Shown one piece after another: positions 1 through 5,160 of a stretch of DNA of 6,024 bases (positions are counted from its first letter, which is position 1; each line of letters opens with the position of its first letter). The stretch is taken from positions 1 to 6,024 of the forward strand of contig CANHTE010000102.1 in NCBI GenBank assembly GCA_947462945.1. Direction: 5' to 3'. The notes below the pieces were generated by a model. That model searched no databases. It was not told the origin of the DNA and saw nothing but the letters and a program-made list of their open reading frames with translations. The translations under genes were made by a program, and so were the position numbers. This DNA is from Acetobacteraceae bacterium. GTDB taxonomy: Bacteria > Pseudomonadota > Alphaproteobacteria > Acetobacterales > Acetobacteraceae.

Positions 1-219
1 AGACGTGCCCAGCCGTGCTGTGCACGTCTATCCAATTCGGCCGGCCTGATGACCGCCGGCCTGGTGGGCACCAGCGGGTTCGCCGCCTGAACCGCTCCGG
101 GTTTGACAGGCAGATCGGAGTCGACACGTCGCCAAGCCTTGGCGCCCCGCCCTGCATCAGCACCGATCAGAAAAGCGGTCGTGCGCATCAATTCCATCAA
201 GCCAACCTGGGCCTTGATC
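1..219. other. Left-edge spacer, no identifiable gene; small dyads
   Basis: No recognisable protein is encoded here. The plus frame open from the window edge to a TGA at 88-90 ends in a small hydrophobic stretch (AGLMTAGLVGTSGFAA). It could be the tail of a gene that starts outside the window, but I cannot assign it. A 9-nt direct repeat GCCGGCCTG occurs at 40-48 and 55-63. An interrupted dyad overlaps the TGA (73-81 with 89-96, one bulged base). A near-perfect palindrome CGCCAAG-C-CTTGGCG lies at 130-144. None is followed by a T-tract, so I do not call a terminator. The stretch ends at the left end of the insertion sequence. Confidence 0.4.
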
Positions 220-244
220 TGTAGGGTTCGTAGACATCATTTCA
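220..244 (+). repeat. Left terminal inverted repeat of the IS481 element
   Basis: The repeat starts TGTAGGGTTCG and ends with the conserved block AGACATCATTTCA (232-244). It pairs with the reverse complement of 1312-1336 at 19 of 25 positions. The inner 13 nt match perfectly and the outer part is divergent, keeping the TGT tip. Confidence 0.85.
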
Positions 245-255
245 CACTGGCGAGT

Positions 256-307
256 AGGCTGTGGACTTGATGGACAACGCTTCGCGTTGCCCACAACCCC
301 ACAGCCT
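256..307 (+). other. Nested stem-loop between IS left end and transposase start
   Basis: AGGCTGTGG (256-264) is perfectly complementary to CCACAGCCT (299-307). Nested inside is CAACGC-TTC-GCGTTG (275-289), extended by two more pairs across one mismatch. The structure covers the possible early starts GTG 261 and ATG 270 and ends 13 nt before ATG 321. Stem-loops near insertion-sequence ends are known to limit transposase expression from outside transcripts. That role here is an inference. Confidence 0.5.
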
Positions 308-320
308 CAACAACAGCCGC

Positions 321-1319
321 ATGACCGAATCTTCGAAGCAAAAGGGGCTTTTGGCAGATCGCGCGGTTCGGCGTCGCGCCGCGTGGATTGCCGCTTACCT
401 GGAGGTCAGGGATGCCGGTGCAGTCTGCCGTCGCTTCGGCATTTCGCGTCCGACGCTGCGCAAATGGCTGGGGCGCTATGACGCTAATGGTGAGGCTGGC
501 CTCCGAGATCAAAGCCGTCGCCCGCTGACATCACCCGCGAGGAAGATCGAAGATGTGGAGGAAGCGCTGATCCTTGATCTTCGTCGGGAACGGCGGCTCG
601 GCGTGAAGCGCCTGCGGCACGAATTGCATCGACTTCACGGGGTGCGCGTGGCGCCGTCGACGGTGCACAAGGTGCTGTTGCGACACGGCCTCAATGTCCT
701 GCCTGAACGCAAGCGGAGGGCGCAAAAGCCCAAGCGGTACAGCCGTCCTGTGCCTGGCGACCGGATCCAGATGGACACCTGCAAGATCAGGCCAGGGCTC
801 TATCAGTTCACGGCGATCGATGACTGCAGCCGATACCTGGTGGCAGGGGTGGCCCGGCGTCGAAGTGCTGCGGCAACGCTGACCTTTCTCGACCAAGTTC
901 TCGAAGAGATGCCCTTCGCGATCCAGCGGGTGCAGACGGATCGCGGTGCTGAGTTCTTCGCCGAGGAGGTGCAGCGGCGGTTCATGGCGGAGACCATCAG
1001 GTTCCGCCCAATTCCGCCGCGCTCGCCGCATCTGAACGGCAAGGTAGAGCGAGTGCAGCGGACCGTGCTGGAGGAGTTCTGGGCGACCGTGAACCCACGA
1101 GCACCGGATGTCAGCGAGCAGCTCGCGGTATGGGTCCACCACTACAATTGGAACCGCCCGCATGAGGCCTTGGGCGGATTGTGCCCGATCGACCGTGTCT
1201 GCGAGCGCGCGGGCAAGACGCCGCTCTCGAGCGAGGTGAGCGAAGCCTACGAGGCCAAGGATGAGCGCATTCAGGTTCGCGAGTATGTCGTTGAGAAGTC
1301 GTTACGAAAATTGAAATGA
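321..1319 (+). CDS. IS481-family DDE transposase
   Basis: This is the transposase that cuts and rejoins the ends of the surrounding element. From ATG 321 it is 332 residues, normal for the family. An N-terminal helix-turn-helix lies at about residues 32-50 (AVCRRFGISRPTLRKW), followed by a second HTH-like region around 90-122. The integrase-type (rve) catalytic core follows: Asp152 in QMDTC, Asp207 in QTDRGAEF and Glu243 in NGKVERVQ. The last two are separated by exactly 35 residues, the classical D,D(35)E arrangement. The frame has no interruption, so the enzyme is probably active. The frame is also open from GTG 261 and ATG 270, but those codons lie inside a strong stem-loop. I prefer ATG 321, although no clear Shine-Dalgarno supports it. 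The TGA stop lies inside the right inverted repeat. Confidence 0.93.
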   Translation: MTESSKQKGLLADRAVRRRAAWIAAYLEVRDAGAVCRRFGISRPTLRKWLGRYDANGEAGLRDQSRRPLTSPARKIEDVEEALILDLRRERRLGVKRLRHELHRLHGVRVAPSTVHKVLLRHGLNVLPERKRRAQKPKRYSRPVPGDRIQMDTCKIRPGLYQFTAIDDCSRYLVAGVARRRSAAATLTFLDQVLEEMPFAIQRVQTDRGAEFFAEEVQRRFMAETIRFRPIPPRSPHLNGKVERVQRTVLEEFWATVNPRAPDVSEQLAVWVHHYNWNRPHEALGGLCPIDRVCERAGKTPLSSEVSEAYEAKDERIQVREYVVEKSLRKLK

Positions 1320-1336
1320 TGTCTGTGGACGACACA
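1312..1336 (-). repeat. Right terminal inverted repeat of the IS481 element
   Basis: Read on the minus strand it begins TGTGTCGTCCAC and continues with AGACATCATTTCA, matching the left repeat. It overlaps the transposase stop codon (1317-1319). Confidence 0.85.
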
Positions 1337-1634
1337 GCTAGAGCGTGTGAAGTGCGGCCTTACGAACGGAACATGCCCTGGCATTCGGTGGAAATGCCAC
1401 CGCTCTCCTGGAAGGTGTAGCAGTGGCTTGGCGACAGTTCTGACGCCTCGGCAGACGATCACGATGACGGCGAATGGCTGCCGCGCCGAGCGGGCATGCT
1501 GTTTCTCTTCGTGGAGCGCAGCAACGGCGGCACTGGTCATCGGGGGGCGCAAAACCGTTCAACCCAAGCCGGCATCGACTTGCCCTGGCGCGCTGCTCCC
1601 ATAACACTTCGCCGCAAACAACGGAGGAACGACC
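1337..1634. other. Spacer between the IS and the binding-protein gene
   Basis: Apart from the possible gene tail at 1343-1420, I see no gene. Two mutually exclusive hairpins overlap at 1379-1402: TGGCATT (1379-1385) with AATGCCA (1393-1399), and CGGTGG (1386-1391) with CCACCG (1397-1402). A weak sigma-70-like pair, TTGCCC (1580-1585) and TAACAC (1602-1607) with a 16-nt spacer, would start transcription just before the downstream ribosome binding site. It is too poor a match to call. Confidence 0.4.
1343..1420 (+). pseudogene. Possible C-terminal remnant of a gene cut by the IS
   Basis: Immediately right of the insertion sequence an open plus-strand frame runs 25 codons to a TAG at 1418-1420. 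It contains the protein-like string PYERNMPWHSVEMPPLSW. Residue composition and codon choice look more like real coding sequence than the other frames, which is why I note it. The frame is also open back through the right inverted repeat to two ATG codons at 1316 and 1319. A tiny hybrid ORF could therefore be expressed, but more likely this is the tail of a gene whose body was lost to the left. I do not recognise the family. Confidence 0.25.
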
Positions 1635-2609
1635 ATGACCCCCATCGCTCGACGCGCCATGCTGGCCGCTCCGGCTATCGCCCTGTTGCCACGCGATGGC
1701 CTGGCCCAGGCTTGGCCCAGCCGCACCATCACCATCATCGTGCCGAACCCGCCCGGGGGGGGCTCCGATTTCGCTGCCCGGCTTTTCGTCGAGGGCCTTT
1801 CGCAGGCGCTGGGCGTCCCTGTGGTCATCGACAACCGGCCAGGGGCGAACGGCAATATCGGAATCCAGGCCGCGGTGCGCGCTGCACCTGACGGCCACAC
1901 GCTGCTGCTGCAATACTCGGGCTATCACGCCGGCAATCCGGCCATGATGCGCAGCATCACCTGGGATCCGGTGCGTGACCTGGCGCCCGTTGCAATGGGG
2001 ACAATGGCGCCGCACGTCATCCTGGCCGCGCCCAACCTCCCGGCCAACTCGCTGGCCGAGTTCATCGCCTTTGCGCGCGCCAATCCGGGCCGTGTGAACT
2101 TCGCCTCCTCGGGCCAAGGCTCGATCCAGCACATCGCGGGCGAGGTGCTCGCGCGTGCGATCGGCGCGCCCATGGTCCATGTGCCCTATCGCGGCGCCGC
2201 ACCCGCCCTGCAGGATGTGGCGGGCGGGCGGGTGGAGATCTTCATCACCACGCCGTCCTCGGCCATCGCCTTGGTGCAGACGGGGCGTGTGAAGGCGCTG
2301 GCCATGGCGAGCGCGGCCCGCAGCCCGGGTCTGCCGGAGATTCCCACCACGGCCGAGGCGGGCCTGCCCGGCTTCACCATGGACGCCTGGTTCGCCTTTT
2401 TCGCGCCCGCCGGTGTGCCGGCTCCGATCCTGGAGCGGCTGAACACCGAGTTTCGGCGCCTCGCCGTGGATCCTGCCATCCGCCGCCGTGCGGAAGAAGG
2501 CGGCGCGATGACGGCGGCCATGAGCATCCCCGAACTCGATGCGCTCGCGCGCCGCGAGATCGAGACTTTGGGCGACGTGATCCGTGGCGCCAATATCGTA
2601 ATCGACTGA
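1635..2609 (+). CDS. Bug/TctC-family periplasmic substrate-binding protein
   Basis: This is a 324-residue periplasmic solute-binding protein of the tripartite tricarboxylate transporter (TTT) receptor family, which captures small carboxylates or related ligands. It has an export signal: ARRAML at residues 5-10, a short hydrophobic run, and a likely cleavage after AQA (residue 26). Family motifs are clear: RTITIIVPNPPGGGSD (30-45), VVIDNRPGANGNIG (63-76), APDGHTLLL, VPYRGAAPAL (from 183) and PGLPEIPTTAEAGLPGF (from 231). Length is typical. GGAGG at 1623-1627, seven bases before ATG 1635, fixes the start. No TctA or TctB membrane gene lies beside it, so it is an orphan receptor, common where this family is expanded (Bordetella, Acetobacteraceae). 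The ligand cannot be read from the sequence. A minus-strand 522-codon frame across it is a shadow. Confidence 0.93.
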   Translation: MTPIARRAMLAAPAIALLPRDGLAQAWPSRTITIIVPNPPGGGSDFAARLFVEGLSQALGVPVVIDNRPGANGNIGIQAAVRAAPDGHTLLLQYSGYHAGNPAMMRSITWDPVRDLAPVAMGTMAPHVILAAPNLPANSLAEFIAFARANPGRVNFASSGQGSIQHIAGEVLARAIGAPMVHVPYRGAAPALQDVAGGRVEIFITTPSSAIALVQTGRVKALAMASAARSPGLPEIPTTAEAGLPGFTMDAWFAFFAPAGVPAPILERLNTEFRRLAVDPAIRRRAEEGGAMTAAMSIPELDALARREIETLGDVIRGANIVID

Positions 2610-2675
2610 ACCAAGACGAACCATGATGGCAGACGCTCCCTTGAGCATCCCCACGACAGATGCTGAGGACTCCGG

Positions 2676-2993
2676 GTGACCGCGCTCCATGCCTCTGAGG
2701 CGATGGCTGCCGCGCTGGAGGAGACGGTTGAATTCCGCGTCCTCAGACGACTGCACCCCTGGCAAGTGGTCCGTCCCGTTGACGGACCACCCATCCGCAG
2801 GGGCTTGATGGTTGATGTTGAGACGACAGGTCGCGACGCGGCCCGCAACGAAATCATCGAGCATGCCATGGTACCATTCACCTATGGGCCTGCACCTGGG
2901 CTTCAACCTAGGCCTTCTCGGTTACGCCACATGTCCGGTCGCAATGGGGGCCGCTCCACCTGCTGGGTCACCTCCTCTCCAGTGCCTGAGTAG
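2676..2993 (+). pseudogene. Truncated DnaQ-like 3'-5' exonuclease (N-terminal part)
   Basis: The frame starts at GTG 2676, with GAGGA at 2665-2669 as a plausible ribosome binding site and an in-frame TGA at 2664-2666. Residues 1-71 look like a DEDD-type exonuclease of the DNA polymerase III epsilon superfamily. They have a leader with EFRVLRRLHPW, then the ExoI motif RRGLMVDVETTG with Asp47 and Glu49, followed by NEIIEHAMVPFTYG. After Gly71 (about 2888) resemblance stops. The remaining 34 residues, to a TAG at 2991-2993, are Pro/Arg/Ser-rich and carry none of the later ExoII/ExoIII motifs. The other two frames do not restore them, so this is a deletion or rearrangement rather than a simple frameshift. 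Without the other catalytic residues it cannot be an active nuclease. It lies 66 nt downstream of the binding-protein gene on the same strand. Confidence 0.7.
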
Positions 2994-3196
2994 GGGCGCT
3001 GGCTCGGCCAGGTGTGCGCGGCTCGCGGGCGCCGCGCGGCGGCTGCCGCCCGCAGTGGTCCAGGAGCGATATCCCCAGCAGCGCTATATCGTCAAACACG
3101 AGCCGAGTCCGTTAGCAGCCCACGCTCGGATCTGTCCGAGGGGGGCGGGGTAACCCGCGCTCCTAGCGGGATGGGCTGATGGTTCCCACCTTTTCC
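2994..3196. other. Unexplained spacer between converging genes, with two hairpins
   Basis: No recognisable gene lies here. One plus frame stays open from inside the exonuclease remnant to a TAA at 3151, but the predicted protein is Arg/Pro/Ala-rich and unlike anything I know. A perfect hairpin CTCGGA-TCTG-TCCGAG lies at 3125-3140. A second weaker dyad, CCCGC (3154-3158) with GCGGG (3166-3170), follows. They lie about 30-70 nt beyond the stop of the cytochrome gene and might help end its minus-strand transcript. Neither has a T-tract, so terminator status is only a possibility. Confidence 0.3.
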
Positions 3197-3580
3197 CTAT
3201 CTGAGCCGGATTCCCGCCGCTTGGCCGTACTCCAGTGTCGCATCCGCCGGCATGACGCCGTGGTTGGCCAGGAGGAAGGCCAGGATTGCCAGCTTCTCGA
3301 CATCGTTGATCTGGTTGGGATCATTGAACGGCATGGTCAGCTGATTATACTCGAACAGCCCCAGCGCGGTCTCGAATTTCCGAATCTGCGCGCGCGGTCC
3401 CCAGATCGGTGTCTGGTAGGCCGCGCCGCGCTGGCCATCCTCGCCGTGGCATGCGGCGCAGTTTTCCATGTAGAGGCGGTGGCCGTCCGCCACCTGGCGG
3501 GACTGCGGCGTGGTGCCGGAGGCGGCTCCGGACCAAGCCAATAGACCCACCAGCGGCAGGGCAAGCAGTGCAATACGCAT
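3197..3580 (-). CDS. Small exported class I cytochrome c, SorB-like subunit
   Basis: This is a 127-residue monohaem c-type cytochrome, probably the electron acceptor or second subunit of the adjacent sulfite dehydrogenase. It has a typical signal peptide: Met-Arg, then a hydrophobic stretch to about residue 16 and small residues near 18-22. The haem-binding motif CAACH is at 41-45, with Cys41 and Cys44 bonding the haem and His45 as axial ligand. Met83 in QLTMPF is the likely second axial ligand. A C-terminal helix VEKLAILAFLLANHG at 94-108 is usual for class I cytochromes. The frame is open further upstream to 3682, but that part overlaps the preceding gene and lacks signal-peptide character, so ATG 3580 is the start. 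It lies 65 nt downstream of the sulfite dehydrogenase gene on the same strand. Its size fits SorB, not the much longer SoxD. The partnership is inferred from gene order. Confidence 0.9.
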   Translation of the reverse strand: MRIALLALPLVGLLAWSGAASGTTPQSRQVADGHRLYMENCAACHGEDGQRGAAYQTPIWGPRAQIRKFETALGLFEYNQLTMPFNDPNQINDVEKLAILAFLLANHGVMPADATLEYGQAAGIRLR

Positions 3581-3606
3581 CTTGATCGAATCCCGGGGTC
3601 TGAGGT

Positions 3607-3636
3607 GCGGGCGAGGGGCTTGCGTCCCTCGCCCGC
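3607..3636 (-). promoter_or_regulatory. Intercistronic 11-bp stem-loop between sorA-like and sorB-like genes
   Basis: GCGGGCGAGGG and CCCTCGCCCGC form a perfect 11-bp, very GC-rich stem with an 8-nt loop. It starts 9 nt past the TGA of the sulfite dehydrogenase and ends 26 nt before the cytochrome ATG. No run of T follows on the minus strand, so it is not a standard intrinsic terminator. It could protect the upstream message from 3' exonucleases or partly attenuate readthrough, setting unequal subunit levels. The structure is seen directly; the role is inferred. Confidence 0.6.
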
Positions 3637-3645
3637 CAACGCGCG

Positions 3646-5016
3646 TCAGGCAACTTCGACGCGGAACTTCGGAACGGCCCAATTGGCCATGCCGAGGCTG
3701 TTGAGCGGCACCGTGGTGGGCTGTGTGGTGCCGCTGTTATCGGTGGTGCGCGTCTCGATCACGTGCTGCCCCGCGGTCGCATTCCACGGTGCCGTGAACC
3801 GAACCCAGGTGTACTTGCCAAGATTCGGCGGACGGATCATGGCCTGCTGCCATGCGCCGCCATCAATGCGCACTTCCACGCCGCGCACGCCATGCTGCGG
3901 CGCCCAGGCATAGCCCGTGAGTTCCTGCTGGCCCGCCGAGAGGCGCGGCACCTGCCCGCGCTGCAGCGGATAATTGGCGGGCACGGAAGGCGAGCGCTCC
4001 AGCACCAGTGGAACCGTGATGAAGGATTTCGGCGGCATCCAGGTGACCATCGGGCCCTGGATGTCGTCCGCCGTCACGCCGATGAACTCATCCTCGGCCG
4101 AGAACTCCGGGCGCGCATAGGTCGGGCCGATATAGACCTCGCCCCGCGTGTTCAGCCGGCTCCACACGCGACGGTCGGTGACGCGGATTTCCGTCAGCCA
4201 CTTGATGGAAGCCGTGCCACCCCAGCCCGGAACAACCATCCGCACCGGCGCGCCGTGATCGGGGATCAGCGGATTGCCGTTCATGGCGAAGCACACGCCC
4301 ATGTCGTCCTGCAGGGAGACGACGTCGCTGTAGGGCATGGGCCGGCCCATGTCGTTGCCATCCACGCCGGACCAGAACAGCACCGTGCGCGCACCGGGCT
4401 TGATGCCGACACGTGCGAAAATCTCGCTCATCGGCACGTATTGCCACTCGGCCTGGCCCACGGCGCCCATGACCCAGTTCCCGCCAGCGACCTGCTGCCC
4501 GCTCAGCCCGTCCTGCTCCCAGAAAAGGGTGCGGCCGTTGCCGTGGCATTCCATGGTGGCGATGATGCTGCGGCTGCGCATGCCCAGCAGGTCGTTGTAG
4601 GACAGCTCGATCGGGCGCTCGACGGAGGTGCCGTGGATGCGCAGCTTCCAGTTCTCGCGCGCGAGGATCGGGCGCTGCTCGGCGGTCGGCGTCGCGTAGT
4701 GGTTGCGGACGTAGAACTCCTCGACCGGCGTCATGAAAGTCCTGAAGTTCCAGTAATTGCCGGAGCGCACGGTCGCGCCGATGTTCAGCACGCGGCTGTC
4801 ATCCTTCAGGATGGGCCGGCGGGCCGGCGGCGGGGCCGCGGCGGGCGTGGGTGCCGCCGTCTGAGCCGAGGCGGGCGTCGTGCCCCCGGCCAACATGGCA
4901 GCCGCTCCGAAGGCGGCGGCCGAGACGAACAATCCCCGGCGCTGGGCGTTGGTGCCGTTCTTCAGGACGTCGGTGGCGAGGCGCTCGGCCTCCTCGCGCT
5001 GCTTTCGCTCGGACAT
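3646..5016 (-). CDS. Periplasmic molybdopterin sulfite dehydrogenase (SorA/SoxC type)
   Basis: This 456-residue sulfite-oxidase-family enzyme most likely oxidises sulfite to sulfate in the periplasm and passes electrons to a c-type cytochrome. An export signal carries twin arginines (QRRGLFV, Arg26-Arg27), a hydrophobic stretch to about 44 and an ASA cleavage site near 51. A Pro/Ala linker (53-68) follows. The molybdenum domain has FYVRNH at 101-106 and ECHGNGR at 156-162, with Cys157 as the expected molybdenum ligand. FAMNGNPLIPDHGAPVR and VVPGWGGTASIKW are further family signatures. The C-terminal part (WAPQHGVRGVEVRIDGG, WNATAGQHVIETR) is the Mo-co dimerisation domain. There is no haem motif, so electrons must leave through a partner such as the downstream cytochrome. 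Start: ATG 5016 has GGGAGAG (5030-5024) seven bases upstream. An in-frame ATG at 5085 lies upstream of the predicted transcription start, so it is unlikely. SorA versus SoxC cannot be settled from sequence reading. A 430-codon plus-strand frame across it is a shadow. Confidence 0.92.
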   Translation of the reverse strand: MSERKQREEAERLATDVLKNGTNAQRRGLFVSAAAFGAAAMLAGGTTPASAQTAAPTPAAAPPPARRPILKDDSRVLNIGATVRSGNYWNFRTFMTPVEEFYVRNHYATPTAEQRPILARENWKLRIHGTSVERPIELSYNDLLGMRSRSIIATMECHGNGRTLFWEQDGLSGQQVAGGNWVMGAVGQAEWQYVPMSEIFARVGIKPGARTVLFWSGVDGNDMGRPMPYSDVVSLQDDMGVCFAMNGNPLIPDHGAPVRMVVPGWGGTASIKWLTEIRVTDRRVWSRLNTRGEVYIGPTYARPEFSAEDEFIGVTADDIQGPMVTWMPPKSFITVPLVLERSPSVPANYPLQRGQVPRLSAGQQELTGYAWAPQHGVRGVEVRIDGGAWQQAMIRPPNLGKYTWVRFTAPWNATAGQHVIETRTTDNSGTTQPTTVPLNSLGMANWAVPKFRVEVA

Positions 5017-5034
5017 TCGCTTGCTCTCCCTTTT

Positions 5035-5052
5035 CGCCCGTTGCGTCGGGCG
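5035..5052 (-). promoter_or_regulatory. Hairpin at the predicted 5' end of the sulfite dehydrogenase mRNA
   Basis: CGCCCG (5052-5047 on the minus strand) and CGGGCG (5040-5035) form a 6-bp stem with a 6-nt loop. It sits 2-3 nt inside the transcript expected from the sigma-54 promoter and just before GGGAGAG and the start codon. A 5'-terminal stem can slow RNase E attack on an mRNA. That function is inferred, but the position at the predicted RNA end is notable. Confidence 0.45.
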
Positions 5053-5064
5053 TGAGAAAGGGGG

Positions 5065-5081
5065 AGCAACCGGCGTGCCAA
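5065..5081 (-). promoter_or_regulatory. Sigma-54 (-24/-12) promoter for the sulfite dehydrogenase operon
   Basis: The minus strand reads TTGGCACGCCGGTTGCT, which matches the sigma-54 consensus (TGGCAC-N5-TTGCW) at every defined position. The GG (5079-5078) and GC (5067-5066) are separated by the required 10 nt. Counting from -12, transcription should begin near 5054, giving a leader of about 38 nt before ATG 5016. The next gene upstream encodes an activator with an intact GAFTGA loop, so the promoter and its probable activator lie side by side. Confidence 0.9.
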
Positions 5082-5131
5082 TCATTCGGCGCCCGCAAAG
5101 CCCTCATTTTCGGGGCGCGGAGGAGTTGCTG

Positions 5132-5147
5132 GTCCGAAAAACCGGAC
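5132..5147 (-). promoter_or_regulatory. Dyad upstream of the sigma-54 promoter, possible activator site
   Basis: GTCCG and CGGAC flank a 6-nt A/T-rich centre, forming a 16-bp inverted repeat. Its centre lies about 85 bp upstream of the predicted transcription start, within the range of upstream activator sequences for NtrC-type proteins. It begins 14 nt beyond the stop of the activator gene. As RNA it would be a hairpin with a U-rich loop and no trailing T-tract, a poor terminator, so I favour a protein-binding site. Confidence 0.4.
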
Positions 5148-5160
5148 TGCCCGAGCGGCG

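Larger units (their letters stand above)
220..1336 (+). mobile_element. IS481-family insertion sequence, complete, 1117 bp
   Basis: The element is bounded by imperfect terminal inverted repeats of 25 nt that agree at 19 positions, including the unbroken inner block AGACATCATTTCA. Both ends begin with TGT and end with ACA, as is usual for IS481-family elements. It carries one intact transposase gene filling almost the whole interior, so it is structurally complete and may be mobile. The right flank begins GCTAGA, which fits the NCTAGN target described for Bordetella IS481. The left flank (TTGATC) does not repeat it, so no target duplication is seen. The exact outer boundaries are my reading of the TGT/ACA termini and could be off by one or two bases. 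Confidence 0.85.

Noticed and set aside
2..219. Minus-strand frame open from the IS boundary to the window edge
   Set aside because: It stays open only because the DNA is GC-rich. Composition looks like antisense translation and I recognise no motif, so I do not call a gene.
531..1163. Minus-strand open frame of 210 codons inside the IS
   Set aside because: It is antisense to the DDE transposase and has no recognisable domain.
1580..1607. TTGCCC-N16-TAACAC as a sigma-70 promoter for the binding-protein gene
   Set aside because: The -35 and -10 boxes match too poorly to support a call from sequence alone.
2644..2664. AGCATC-N9-GATGCT as a terminator after the binding-protein gene
   Set aside because: The stem is short, the loop long and no T-tract follows. 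It also overlaps the ribosome-binding region of the next frame.
1338..2906. Minus-strand open frame of 522 codons
   Set aside because: It lies antisense to the binding-protein gene and spans the exonuclease remnant and spacer. Its His/Arg/Gly-rich translation has no domain motif. It is a high-GC shadow.
2963..2976. CTGGGTCACCTCCT, 13 of 14 bases like the 3' end of 16S rRNA
   Set aside because: Upstream bases do not match the conserved 16S terminal helix, so it is a chance anti-Shine-Dalgarno-like string and not an rRNA fragment.
3763..5055. Plus-strand open frame of 430 codons
   Set aside because: It is antisense to the sulfite dehydrogenase, whose motifs are unmistakable. The shadow translation is Ala/Arg/His-rich with no family features.
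5132..5147. Intrinsic terminator of the activator gene
   Set aside because: The T-run lies in the loop and no T-tract follows the 5-bp stem. A protein-binding dyad fits better.
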